Assembly (NCBI RefSeq): GCF_000224145.3
Contig: NC_020167.2
Coordinates: 5,270,287-5,334,286 of the forward strand
From: Ciona intestinalis
Taxonomy: Eukaryota > Chordata > Ascidiacea > Phlebobranchia > Cionidae
DNA length: 64,000 nucleotides
Direction of reading: 5' to 3'
Shown here in pieces: positions 43,245 to 54,791 of this stretch; position 1 is the stretch's first letter; each line of letters begins with the position of its first letter. The notes below the pieces were generated by a model. It was not told the origin of the DNA. It made no database searches and was given only the letters and a program-made list of their open reading frames with translations. A program made the translations under genes and the position numbers.

Positions 43245-44718
43245 AAAAATGCGAATTTGTTATAACGAATATACCGATCATAGCGTTGTACCAAAGCTCA
43301 AAAATTGCAAATTGTCACAAAAATCGAAAAAATGTACTTCTGTAATGACGATTAATACCGGTATATTTTGTACCAAAATCCCATATTTTTTTTAAAAGGA
43401 TATTTTAAAAGTCGAAAATGGGCAAAAGTCGAAAATGTGAGATTGGACACCAACGCATGATACCGGTATCATGTGTTTATACCAAAACTCAAAAAAATCA
43501 CATTTTTTGCAAAAGTCGAAAAATGTGAGATTGGACCCCAACGCATGATACCGGTATCATGTGTTTATACCAAAACTCAAAAAAATCACATTTTTTGCAT
43601 AAGTCGAAAAATGTGAGGTTGGACCCCAACGCATGATACCGGTATCATGTGTTTATACCAAAACTCAAAAATTTCAGATTTTTTGCAAAAGTCGAAAATG
43701 TGAGATTGGTCCCCAACGCATGATACCGGTATCATGTGTTTATACCAAAACTCAAAAATTTCAGATTTTTTGCAAAAGTCGAAAAATGTGAGATTGGACC
43801 CCAACGCATGATACCGGTATCATGTGTTTATACCAAAACTCAAAAAAAAATCACATTTTTTGCAAAAGTCGAAAATATGAGATTGGACCCCAACGCATGA
43901 TACCGGTATCATGTGTTTATACCAATACTCAAAAAATCACATTTTTTGCAAAAGTCGAAAATGTGAGATTGGACCCCAACGCATGATACCGGTATCATGT
44001 GTTTATACCAAAACTCAAAAAAATCACATTTTTTGCAAAAGTCGAAAATGTGAGATTGGACCCCAACGCATGATACCGGTATCATGTGTTTATACCAAAA
44101 CTCAAAAAAATCACATTTTTTGCAAAAGTCGAAAAATGTGAGATTGGACCCCAACGCATGATACCGGTATCATGTGTTTATACCAAAACTCAAAAAAATC
44201 ACATTTTTTGCAAAAGTCGAAAATGTGAGATTGGACCCCAACGCATGGTATCATGTGTTTATACCAAAACTAAAAAAATCACATTTTTTGCAAAAGTCGA
44301 AAATGTGAGATTGGACCCCAACGCATGATACCGGTATCATGTGTTTATATCAAAACTCAAAAAAATCACATTTTTTGCAAAAGTCGAAAATGTGAGATTG
44401 GACCCCAACGCATGATACCGGTATCATGTGTTTATACCAAAACTCAAAAATTTCAGATTTTTTGCAAAAGTCGAAAATGTGAGATTGGACCCCAACGCAT
44501 GATACCGGTATCATGTGTTTATACCAAAACTCAAAAAAATCACATTTTTTGCAAAAGTCGAAAATGTGAGATTGGACCCCAACGCATGATACCGGTATCA
44601 TGTGTTTATACCAAAACTCAAAAATTTCAGATTTTTTGCAAAAGTCGAAAATGTGAGATTGGACCCCAACGCATGATACCGGTATCATGTGTTTATACCA
44701 AAACTCAAAAAATCACAT
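43245..44718 (+). repeat. Satellite array 1, ~87-bp monomers
   Basis: Tandem monomers of 86-89 bases. The palindrome CATGATACCGGTATCATG recurs at spacings 88, 88, 87, 88, 89, 86, 87 from 43456 on. About 15 clean units follow two or three decayed ones (43245-43440). Each unit also contains TTTATACCAAAACTCAAAAA and GCAAAAGTCGAAAATGTGAG. Two sequence states alternate irregularly: AAAATCACATTTTTT and AATTTCAGATTTTTT. The array runs into an N gap. Long open frames on both strands are a by-product of the period being a multiple of three. Confidence 0.97.
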
Positions 44719-44843
44719 NNNNNNNNNNNNNNNNNNNNNNNNNNNNNNNNNNNNNNNNNNNNNNNNNNNNNNNNNNNNNNNNNNNNNNNNNNNNNNNNNN
44801 NNNNNNNNNNNNNNNNNNNNNNNNNNNNNNNNNNNNNNNNNNN
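44719..44843. other. Assembly gap (125 N)
   Basis: Separates the satellite from the truncated second ZP gene, whose first exons must lie here or be absent. Confidence 0.99.
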
Positions 44844-47800
44844 GTTTAACGTGGACACTGCCGTCGTTGGTGGTAATACTTCATGCACAGCAACCGTACA
44901 GGGGGACAACATTATTTTCAAGTTCGCCAATGATGATTGCAGCACAACAGTCTTGGTAATGCCTTGTTTCATTTTTTCCAATTAGAAAACTGTATAAATG
45001 TTTTATAAAAATGTTACCACAGACTATATATAGTAGGTTGGGGAAGATGAGACACATTTTTAATACATTTTCTTGTTTCATTCAATAGTAAACAAGATCA
45101 TTTAAAAAATTATAAAACCGTATTCCCACGACTTCCCAGACCATTGTTAATTGTTTAAAACACGATCAGGACATTTGGATATTATGTGCTAAAAATGTCC
45201 CCCATCCTACCCCAATCTATTATATACTTTTTAGGCGTAGAAGTCTTAAAGCATTAAAATTTATATGTGATATCAGAAATTTACGTTTTAAGTTACTAAA
45301 TTGCTCATAAATGGAAAATATTTGTTACTCTTGCAATAAATAACGTTGTTTACTTACCATTAAAAAGTCGCTGCATCTCGCTTCGTATAATTGCATACCT
45401 GATTGGACAGCCCAGTTTATGCTATGTGAAAATTGTACTTTTATTTACCAACCAAGTTTACAAAACATACCCTGTCTGTTAGTAAACATGTAGTTTGTTG
45501 TAGAATCCCTACTAAAAACACTCACTTATTTCGTGTACCACACACGAAGATTGGCACAAATTGCCCACAGTTGATGCCAACGAAGACAAACAACGTTGAA
45601 TTAAACAATATTTTATGCTTTTTATAAATACAAAACCAACTTTTATTGTTATTTCCAGAGAAACGATACTCACACCAGTTACTCCAACTTCATCCAAACT
45701 AGCGCCACAATAGAAGATAAAATTACGTACGGTTCTCGTGGCAGAATTCCGTTCACATGTGTTTTCCCGCACACGTCGAATATTTCAGTTGCTTATAACG
45801 TAGGTTGTGGGTTATTGTTTTAAACTTTTACGTCTCTAGATTTGTTATGCCAGCGTTCAATAACGTTAAACATGTTAGAGAAGGGGAAAATATTATTGTA
45901 AGGTCGGGAAAGATGGGACACCTTTTCATTCTACTTACTCGTCCCATTTGGTAGTAAACAAAGATCATTCAAAGTAATATATAACCTTATCCTTGCGACT
46001 CCCACACACCGTTGCTAATTGTTTAAAAAAACAATCAGGATATTTGGATACTATGTGCTGTGAATGTGCTATCTTACCCCATAGACTCTAATATGTCCCG
46101 TCTTACCTCATAAAATATATATTCTGTTATTTAGGCAAGCAAAGAAATTTTCAAAGTTTAAACTCATTTGCACGTATTTTAAATTTGTCAATCCCAAAGA
46201 TGCGCTTGTTTTACGTATGTGTAAATATAACTACGTATTATTTTTTCAGGCTACACTTTCCATGAACCCCTTACCTGACGTTGCGCCAGTAACGGGCAAG
46301 TTTGACATCGATTTTCAGCTCGTTAAAAACGACTACAACACTGTTCAGGGTCGGAGAATTTTTTTGGTAAATATTCTGCTTAAAGTAAGATAAATACCCG
46401 TTGACCGATTTTGTTTTGTTCAGACTAATGAAACGCTGTACTTCAAAGCTTCATTGAACAATGCGGACACTGATCAGTTGCTTGTTTTTGATCGGTGCTG
46501 GGGAAGCCCCTTTGTGGATGGTTCGGATAATTATGACCTAATAGACGGCGGGTACGACAAATATTTTTCAAAAAATACTCATTCGGGACAAAAACGACTC
46601 TATTTGTTGACAAATAAATAACCCACATAACAAATGGCTACCTTGGTACTTTGTATATTTTAAACGTCGCCCTTTAACTTACAGAAGTTGGGCCTACTAT
46701 ATGATTCAAGGCTCGTCGCTATACTGCCATTTTAGGCCAATTTTCCTTGGGCAACACTTAACCGCAATTTCTTGGTCACTTATGGGTTGTTTAAGTTGTC
46801 AACTTTAAAACAAAATAAAAATAAATAAAAAATAATCACCCACAAAGATACAATCGGGTTAATTCGAAGGCTGGTACAAGTTGTATAAAACAAAACGCCC
46901 GTGTTACATTCGTTTATTTTCATTTTACTTTACAGTGTTGAGCAATAATTTTTGTACATAAATCCTTTACTTATTTATAGATGTCCTAAGGACGCCGTTG
47001 GTAACTCAGTTAAAATTAATTCCAACGGAGTGGCTTCGGATTCATCGTTCAGTGTTAAAGCTTTTAAATTCTCTGAGTCTGGACCTCAAGTTTACGTGTT
47101 CTGCACAATCACAGTGTGCCATAATAATTCGGAGACGTGTAAGCCGGTACGTAGTTTAAATATCTTTTAATTTATGTTTTTGCATTTTTTTTTTCTTAGG
47201 TAAATAATTCTGTTTAACGATGCAATATAGGCGAATAGTAAAAAACATTTTTTTTATTAATACGACTATAAAATATACAGGTCGTACACTTGATGTTTCA
47301 AAGCTTTTTCACTTTAATAACATCAATTAATTAAGACTCGAATAAGTCCCAGTATCAATTCGGATTTTACCAACAACAGTAGTTTCACTGGTCAAGTTTG
47401 CCTGATTTTTTTGGAGAAGTATAAACTATTCTACCATCATGTTGCGCAAGGTACCACGGCCTACTAGAGATAGTAGGCCGTGAAGGTACACCTATGTAAC
47501 ATATAGTAGGATGGGGGAAAATGAGAAATATTTTCTCGTCTTATTTGGTAGTAAACAAAGAACATTTAAACGATGTAAAAACCGTACTTTCACTACTCCC
47601 ATTGACTGTTGTTAATTGTTTAAAACACGATCAGGATATTTGGTTATTATGTGCTGAATTTGTCCCGTCTTCCCCAACCTACTATATAAATTTAACTGCA
47701 GAAGTAACGACGATTCTGTTTAATTACGTATTGCGTGTTTGTTCTTTTCTTGTTTTAAGTGTAAATGCAACTTAACGTCTGATATTTACGCCAATGTGCA

Positions 47801-48637
47801 CACAGAGTTGCAACTCTAGAAAAAAACGACAAAGTGAGGGAAATGGGTTATCAGACAAATCTAAAACTTCGGAACCACCAGTTCAAATGATGATCGGCCC
47901 AATGATGTTTAAAGAGCCGTACGTTTTTACAGATCAGAGCCCTTCTGGTCTATCACAACCGTCTTTATTGCTTGGTACGTTCGTATTGCATGGGCCTCAG
48001 TGTACATTGACTATAATAGCACGTTGTCTGTGCTTGGCCACCATAGGCTAAAACAGACAGGCAGTGTATATGCATTCAGAACAGCTGTTAAATAAGCATT
48101 ATTCTTTATTTATAGGACTTTAAAGCAGTGGCAGTTGTAATACATACATATTATATAGGATGGGGAAAGATGGGACACCATTTTATTCTTCTTTCTCGAT
48201 CTGTTTGGGAGTAAACAAAGAATATTCAAAAAATTATAGAAAAAGTATCCATACGATTCCCATAGACTGATGTTAATTGTTTAAATCACGATCAGGATAA
48301 TTGGATATTATGTGCTAAAGGTGCCCCATCTTCCCCTACCCCACCATAGGTACATAATATTAATATGATTCTAAAATACACAACAATAAATTGTCCAGAG
48401 ATGCATGAATAAGCTAGAACTGTACATTTAACCATTTTATTCTTTTTTAAAGATCCGTTTATTATGGGACTGATTGCAACTCTGGCCGCAATAATCTTTA
48501 TCACTTGTCTTATCGTCCTCATACTCGTTTGTGTGAGAAGACGCCGCCGACAGAAAGAAAAGGAAAATGCTTCAGATATGGTGGAAGGAGTCTATTGCAA
48601 GACAAAAGGAATCTTTAACTCAGCTTACCTTGAATAG
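44844..48637 (+). CDS. ZP-domain transmembrane protein, copy 2 (5' part in gap)
   Basis: Exons seen: 44844-44955 (exon 3, partial), 45659-45799, 46250-46366, 46424-46551, 46981-47146, 47806-47974 and 48453-48637, each equal in length to its counterpart in copy 1. Signal peptide, EGF-like exons and the start of exon 3 fall in the gap. The VFDRCWGSPF and GCPKD signatures, furin site RKKR, TM segment and tail ending FNSAYLE are all kept. Differences from copy 1 are few and gather in exon 7 (46981-47146), where FKFLESGPQVYLFC becomes FKFSESGPQVYVFC along with silent changes. The copy is therefore coding-competent over what is visible. It may be a real paralogue or the other haplotype. Confidence 0.9.
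47451..47489. other. Hairpin in ZP copy 2 intron 7
   Basis: Same GTACCACGGCCTACT / AGTAGGCCGTG arms as in copy 1. Confidence 0.8.
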
Positions 48638-49345
48638 CCTTGGTCGCATATTGCCAAGTAGTCGTGTATTAAACATAGTTTAGCCTTAGTATATATTATA
48701 ACTTGTTTAGCATGTTTTCCGATCGACTCGTGTTCTTATTGATAATCCAGAAAAATAAATGTGTTGTTCGTGTGGTTGTGATGTTTTCTTCAGATATTTT
48801 ATACTGTATAAATCCCATACAAAATAAAACTAATATCCCATATATCAGCTTGTACTTTTTCTGTATTTTATAACATTTTTTCCTACTGCAACTAAAATTG
48901 CACAAGTGCAAATAACATTTTAAAGTTTTATTTACAGAAATACGAACGGTCAAAAGTGATCGAAAAAGTAGCAATGAAATGCTTTTGAATTAATCCACGA
49001 TAACTATTTCAACGAGATAACAAAAATGGCGATGTAGTGGGGTTGGGAAGGATGGAAATCCCATTTGTTAGTAAACAAAGAATATTTACATAAATATATA
49101 ATCCTAGCCTCGATATTCTATATAACCGTAGCCCAGCAATGGTTTTTCTTTGCTAACGGTATCCCATCTTACAACACAGTACTATATGTTTTTCTGCAAC
49201 TTCAACAAAGTTTCTTTTTTTTTCAATTTTTCTTTAAAAATGTTTTTTTTCAATTTTTCTTTAAAAATGTTTAAAGTTGTATCATCAGATCATGTCATTA
49301 ATGGTTTGTGTAAAAATGCGCACAGTCAAAAAACATTACAAACAG

Positions 49346-49996
49346 TTATCCAAACATCCCTCTGAAATCGTCTTCTTCTTCTTCCTCTGGCATCGCTCTC
49401 TTACTACGCCATCCTCCCCACCCTCCTCTGCGACCTCCTGGTTGTCGACTGTGAATCAATTGTTAAAAAACATATTTTTAAAACCACGATATGGTTTATG
49501 TTTAAATGTATAGTGAAGTGGGGAATATGGGACACCTTTAGAACAAAATATTTAACTATTCTGATCTTGTTTTAAACAATAATCAAAGGTCTATAGGAGT
49601 CGTAAGAATACAGTTTATAATTCTTTGGATGTTCTTCGTTTACTACTGAACGAGACGAGAAAATGAAATAAAAACGTGTCCCATCTTGCCTACATACTAA
49701 TACGTTTTTTTGACACCATAACATGGACGTTACAAAATTCTTTTATAAATCGAAAGTATTTTTTGGTTCTAGTTACGCGACCTTCTATATTAAAACTTGT
49801 ATTATTCATAATTTGAAAACAAAACCCTACTTTATATGACACAGAGGCGTTTTAATCACCTTTACCTTAGATTTGGTCCTGCTGGGTCCGGCTTTAACAC
49901 AGGTTTAAGTTCTTCGTTATTTATTTTAGTTTTCTGAGCTATAGAGACTTCCCAGCAAACGAGAATTGCAAAAACAAGCACCCACATTCTGTCCAT
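49346..49996 (-). CDS. Small secreted GWGGW peptide precursor A, copy 2
   Basis: Minus-strand exons 49996-49866 and 49448-49346, identical in plan to the copy at 37925-38577. Exon 1 looks identical. In exon 2 the tail reads DDFRGMFG in place of DDFSGMFG; the basic core SRQPGGRRGGWGGWRSKR is unchanged. The intron again holds a MITE (49507-49699). Confidence 0.7.
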
Positions 49997-50736
49997 ATTC
50001 TCAAAAACTTTAAAATCCAAAACCGTATTGTAAAAACAACCAAATGGCAATATATAAACGAGAAACAGCGGGTATTTAATGTTGATTGACTAAAACGCTA
50101 TCTTCTGTACAGTTAAAGTAAAACTTTATTGTTGCCTGTGTTCACAATTTGAAACAGTGTTTTCGTTTGTGCTTTTATAAGAACAAAGGTACCGCCATTT
50201 CGTTTCCTGATTCGCAGTTTATCCCGTTGCAACAATGCTGTACGTGGAGTTATGTTACAGCGGCAACATCCTGTTTTGCTGGTTTAGGAAGTTCGTTGGG
50301 AAAACCAGTGACGTATTTTCTACTTAGGCTGTGACGTGTTATGCAGTTTTACAGATTAATTAGCGTCACAACAACGTTTCAGTTTACGCCAGGCCTGTTC
50401 TAACTTTGGTCTGTACACAATCACGTACAAGGGGTCAGCCAAGTTGTTTATGATGTTGAACGCACAAATGTATTGTTTTGTTTTTTTACAAAAAACGACC
50501 AGATTGTAGAAACACATACTTTTAATATGCAAACGGTTGTAATGTTTACAAATTCATTAAATTAAATTTTAATCAATGCTAAAACATAGTTTTTTAACTG
50601 TAGTATTTCACATACAAGATTACTAGTTAAATAGGAATTTAGATCAACGTGAACGATTCTACGCGACTCCTGCAAAAAATAAAAACATCTTAAAAATTTA
50701 TCGCACGTTACAGGGTCATTCGTTTAATTACATACT

Positions 50737-51236
50737 TTATGCCGGGAAATTAATCAGGTCATTTTCATCGTTCACTCTAATTTGCTTATAACCTCGATCT
50801 CCGCTCCATGGCCCCCAGGCTTCTCGACGAGTAGTTTGTCGACTGATAAATAAAACAAAAACGGTACAAGTTAAAAGTAAGCGTTAATTTATCATGTAGT
50901 AGGGTGGGGCAAGATGAGACAAGTTTTCATCCTATTTTCTCGTCCCATTTGGAGAAAACAAGGCATATTTATAGAATTATATAACCGTAGCCCTGCGACA
51001 CCAAAATAGCGTAGTTAATTGTATAAAACAATATAAGAAAGATGGGCTTTCGATGCAAACAGTATTCCATTCCATGTCATATAGTTCTATATTACTACCG
51101 TGCTAACGTTTAAACTTTACCTTTTTCCAGGTGCAGAGGGCCTCTGTGGAAGAGACTTTTCTCGATCCCTATCCGTTACGACTGATGTAACACACATACC
51201 AATTATGAAAACCAAAATCCAAGTTTTCTTTGTCAT
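50737..51236 (-). CDS. Small secreted AWGPW peptide precursor B, copy 2
   Basis: Minus-strand exons 51236-51121 and 50842-50737, the counterpart of 39316-39815. Protein changes relative to copy 1 are notable for so short a gene: MTKKTWILVF for MTKKTWVLVF, and in exon 2 REAWGPWSGDRGYKQIRV for REGWGPWNEDRGYKQMRV, while the final NDENDLINFPA is unchanged. Its promoter lies in the gap to the right. Confidence 0.7.
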
Positions 51237-51261
51237 ATTTAGACAGTGATTAAGTCTCAAC

Positions 51262-52261
51262 NNNNNNNNNNNNNNNNNNNNNNNNNNNNNNNNNNNNNNN
51301 NNNNNNNNNNNNNNNNNNNNNNNNNNNNNNNNNNNNNNNNNNNNNNNNNNNNNNNNNNNNNNNNNNNNNNNNNNNNNNNNNNNNNNNNNNNNNNNNNNNN
51401 NNNNNNNNNNNNNNNNNNNNNNNNNNNNNNNNNNNNNNNNNNNNNNNNNNNNNNNNNNNNNNNNNNNNNNNNNNNNNNNNNNNNNNNNNNNNNNNNNNNN
51501 NNNNNNNNNNNNNNNNNNNNNNNNNNNNNNNNNNNNNNNNNNNNNNNNNNNNNNNNNNNNNNNNNNNNNNNNNNNNNNNNNNNNNNNNNNNNNNNNNNNN
51601 NNNNNNNNNNNNNNNNNNNNNNNNNNNNNNNNNNNNNNNNNNNNNNNNNNNNNNNNNNNNNNNNNNNNNNNNNNNNNNNNNNNNNNNNNNNNNNNNNNNN
51701 NNNNNNNNNNNNNNNNNNNNNNNNNNNNNNNNNNNNNNNNNNNNNNNNNNNNNNNNNNNNNNNNNNNNNNNNNNNNNNNNNNNNNNNNNNNNNNNNNNNN
51801 NNNNNNNNNNNNNNNNNNNNNNNNNNNNNNNNNNNNNNNNNNNNNNNNNNNNNNNNNNNNNNNNNNNNNNNNNNNNNNNNNNNNNNNNNNNNNNNNNNNN
51901 NNNNNNNNNNNNNNNNNNNNNNNNNNNNNNNNNNNNNNNNNNNNNNNNNNNNNNNNNNNNNNNNNNNNNNNNNNNNNNNNNNNNNNNNNNNNNNNNNNNN
52001 NNNNNNNNNNNNNNNNNNNNNNNNNNNNNNNNNNNNNNNNNNNNNNNNNNNNNNNNNNNNNNNNNNNNNNNNNNNNNNNNNNNNNNNNNNNNNNNNNNNN
52101 NNNNNNNNNNNNNNNNNNNNNNNNNNNNNNNNNNNNNNNNNNNNNNNNNNNNNNNNNNNNNNNNNNNNNNNNNNNNNNNNNNNNNNNNNNNNNNNNNNNN
52201 NNNNNNNNNNNNNNNNNNNNNNNNNNNNNNNNNNNNNNNNNNNNNNNNNNNNNNNNNNNNN
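51262..52261. other. Assembly gap (exactly 1000 N)
   Basis: A placeholder-sized gap. By comparison with copy 1, it should contain the region equivalent to 39841-43450 if the duplication is complete. Confidence 0.99.
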
Positions 52262-53036
52262 CGGTATCATGTGTTATACCAAAACTCAATAAAATCACAT
52301 TTTTTGCAAAAGTCGAAAATGTGAGATTGGACCCCAACGCATGATACCGGTATCATGTGTTTATACCAAAACTCAAAAATTTCAGATTTTTTGCAAAAGT
52401 CGAAAATGTGAGATTGGACCCCAACGCATGATACCGGTATCATGTGTTTATACTGAAACTCAAAAATTTCAGATTTTTTGCAAAAGTCGAAAATGTGAGA
52501 TTGGACCCCAACGCATGATACCGGTATCATGTGTTTATACCAAAACTCAAAAAAATCACATTTTTTGCAAAAGTCGAAAAATGTGAGATTGGACCCCAAC
52601 GCATGATACCGGTATCATGTGTTTATACCAAAACTCAAAAATTTCAGATTTTTTGCAAAAGTCGAAAATGTGAGATTGGACCCCAACGCATGATACCGGT
52701 ATCATGTGTTTATACCAAAACTCAAAAAAATCACATTTTTTGCAAAAGTCCAAAAATGTGAGATTGGACCCCAACGCATGATACCGGTATCATGTGTTTA
52801 TACCAAAACTCAAAAATTTCAGATTTTTTGCAAAAGTCGAAAATGTGAGATTGGACCCCAACGCATGATACCGGTATCATGTGTTTATACCAAAACTCAA
52901 AAATTTCAGATTTTTTGCAAAAGTCGAAAATGTGAGATTGGACCCCAACGCATGATACCGGTATCATGTGTTTATACCAAAACTTAAAAATTTCAGATTT
53001 TTTGCAAAAGTCGAAAATGTGAGATTGGACCCCCAA
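52262..53036 (+). repeat. Satellite array 2, ~87-bp monomers
   Basis: Nine units of the same satellite as at 43245, with CATGATACCGGTATCATG in nearly every unit and both the CACAT and CAGAT states. It ends at a switch of orientation near 53036. Confidence 0.97.
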
Positions 53037-53095
53037 ATTTTTGAGTTTTGGTATAAACTCATGTGTTTACATTTTGAGATTCAATCATGTTTCGC
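53036..53095 (-). repeat. Inverted partial satellite monomer at array edge
   Basis: AAATTTTTGAGTTTTGGTAT followed by AAACTCATGTGTTT is the reverse complement of the monomer's ATACCAAAACTCAAAAATTT. The array thus ends in a head-to-head half unit. Confidence 0.75.
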
Positions 53096-53231
53096 AGTTT
53101 TTTTTGTAAAATATTTATTTCCTTATTGTTTTAAATACCATTAAGCTATGTTTTTTTGAATTGATATTTTTTTCTCAATCTTTACAATTTTAGTGTCTTC
53201 TTGCAGAAATAGATTATGATGAATAATTGAA

Positions 53232-53405
53232 TGCTAGGCGTGGCCGGAAAACGACAGTCGGAATAACATGGTGCTGTTCATACTCATGCCAGCTTACAAG
53301 TTACCATGTATGTTACTTTGTGGGTGATTTTTTATCATTTGTTTATGTACTACTGATAAATTGGACAACATTAGTGACCACTGGGTTGGAGCAATTCACG
53401 TTAAG
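53232..53405 (-). mobile_element. SINE (tail and middle)
   Basis: GCGTGGCCGGAAAACGACAG, CATGCCAGCTTACAAGTTAC, TTGGACAACATTAGTGACCAC; reverse sense. Confidence 0.7.
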
Positions 53406-53766
53406 CATCATATGTTTATTATTAACTTTTGACACTGTTTAAGTGAAGCCAAGTTCACGAAAATAAAGTTTTTAATGACGAGTTTAACCAGTCTAAATCA
53501 CCTATTCAACACACAGACATGGGTTGTTAAACATGTATTAATTAACACATCTTCTTTATTTTATAACAGCATGTCCCAATATACGAAAGCTATACACTGT
53601 TGTATTGTATGTTACAGTTTTGGTCCAATATGTGAATCCACAGTAGATTACAACATGAACTTGTACAGCTGGTATTCTATAAAGCTCACATAACTGCAAC
53701 CTCTTCTAGGCTTGACGTGCAGCACATTGAATAATAAACAATGATTGGAATTAAAAAATGAAAGGT

Positions 53767-54791
53767 TCAGTCTGAATCATAACCATCTCCTTTCATTTCA
53801 TCTGGAACTTCCGCAAAATGGGCGGCATCTTCTTTAGTCGATTGTTTTAATCGCTCCCGAATTATTTCTGCGATGGCCCGCTGAGTTTTTCTTTCTAATC
53901 GATCAAGTTTGGACTGAATGTCTCGTTTTAAGTCCCAGTCAGGTTTTCTTGGAGCAAGCTTTAATATGTCCACTTCCTCCTGCACAGTTGGCTCAGCTGC
54001 TTGACTTTCTAATTGATTCTATAAAAAACAGGTTTCAACGTTTTATCGAGATATCAAAAATGTAAGAATTTTAAGCTGACAATTCCCAACCAAGCTTTTA
54101 GGCATGATATAATTTTTGGTTTAACTAATATCCCAAGAAGTTTACATGTTACAATTTAAAATCTAAGTGCAAAAGTTACCCTTAACTAACTGCAACCCAA
54201 TGTTTTTATATTTTTAGTAAGGTATGGATAAACATTTAGACAACATATGCCCACAATGGCGGAAGCATCAAGCCTTGAACTCGTAGTGAGACGTACTGGC
54301 CTCCCCATTGTACCATACCAAGTGAGACGTACTGGCCTCCTCACTGTACCATGGTGTCATAACCTATTTAACCTTATCAACCCCTTACCTTGGCAGTTTT
54401 TTAACAAACAAAAAGTGTAAATTCCATTCAATTTAGTAATCTATAATTTCAATGGTTTTTATAAATATTATTAAACACTACCAGTAAAACACACAACACA
54501 AAAATAATATATTATACATATTTAAAATATTTTGATATGTGCCTATATTCTTACAGTTATTTGGTCTTCTACTTTCTCCGGTTCTGCGTTTGCCAACACA
54601 GCTTCTTTCAGGTCATCCCCAACAGGATTGTAATTTCGAAGTTTCAGTTCTGGTTTTGGAAGCTCCTCTTTCCCGCTCTTCTTTGATGGAGGTTCACCTC
54701 CTGTCATCCTTTGTTCTCGCATCGCTTTTAATCGTTCTTTCCTCTTTCGTGCTGCCTCCTCAAGATTGCCAACATTTTTATCTCCCATCAT
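53767..54791 (-). CDS. CCDC12: Coiled-coil domain-containing protein 12
   Basis: Two minus-strand exons, 54791-54555 and 54018-53767, joined in phase 0, give 162 aa (human ~166). It begins MMGDKNVGNLEEAARKRKER and contains LKLRNYNPVGDDL, EEVDILKLAPRKPDWDLKRD and RKTQRAIAEIIRERLK, the diagnostic run of the CCDC12/cwf18 family, and ends DGYDSD much as the human protein ends in DSD. Charged helical stretches at residues ~9-30 and ~105-140 fit coiled coils. The family is associated with the spliceosome (yeast and S. pombe Cwf18, activated B complex), so a nuclear pre-mRNA splicing role follows from family knowledge. Two adjacent Met codons (54791, 54788) could start. The intron contains SINE-derived sequence. 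Confidence 0.93.
54235..54355 (-). mobile_element. SINE fragment with internal duplication in CCDC12 intron
   Basis: ATATGCCCACAATGGCGGAA and CAAGCCTTGAACTCGTAG match the SINE; GTGAGACGTACTGGCCTCC occurs twice in tandem ~36 bases apart. Confidence 0.55.

Larger units (their letters stand above)
44844..51261. repeat. 6.4-kb duplicated segment, copy 2
   Basis: Collinear with 33411-39840, starting and stopping exactly at N gaps. Insertions and deletions of a few bases plus scattered substitutions distinguish it. It includes counterpart MITEs at about 45026-45226, 45896-46095, 47501-47690, 48152-48349, 49035-49186, 49507-49699 and 50893-51080, and a SINE at about 46700-46915. Confidence 0.95.

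Noticed and set aside
43586-44849. Several long overlapping open frames on both strands (repeating MIPVSCVYTKTQK and HIFDFCKKSEIFEFWYKH)
   Set aside because: They are translations of the ~87-bp satellite, whose near-multiple-of-three period keeps frames open on both strands; no splice sites, no start context, no domain.
51117-52337. Open frames of 337-406 residues
   Set aside because: Almost wholly N sequence from the 1000-base gap; only the exon of precursor B at the left and satellite at the right are real sequence.
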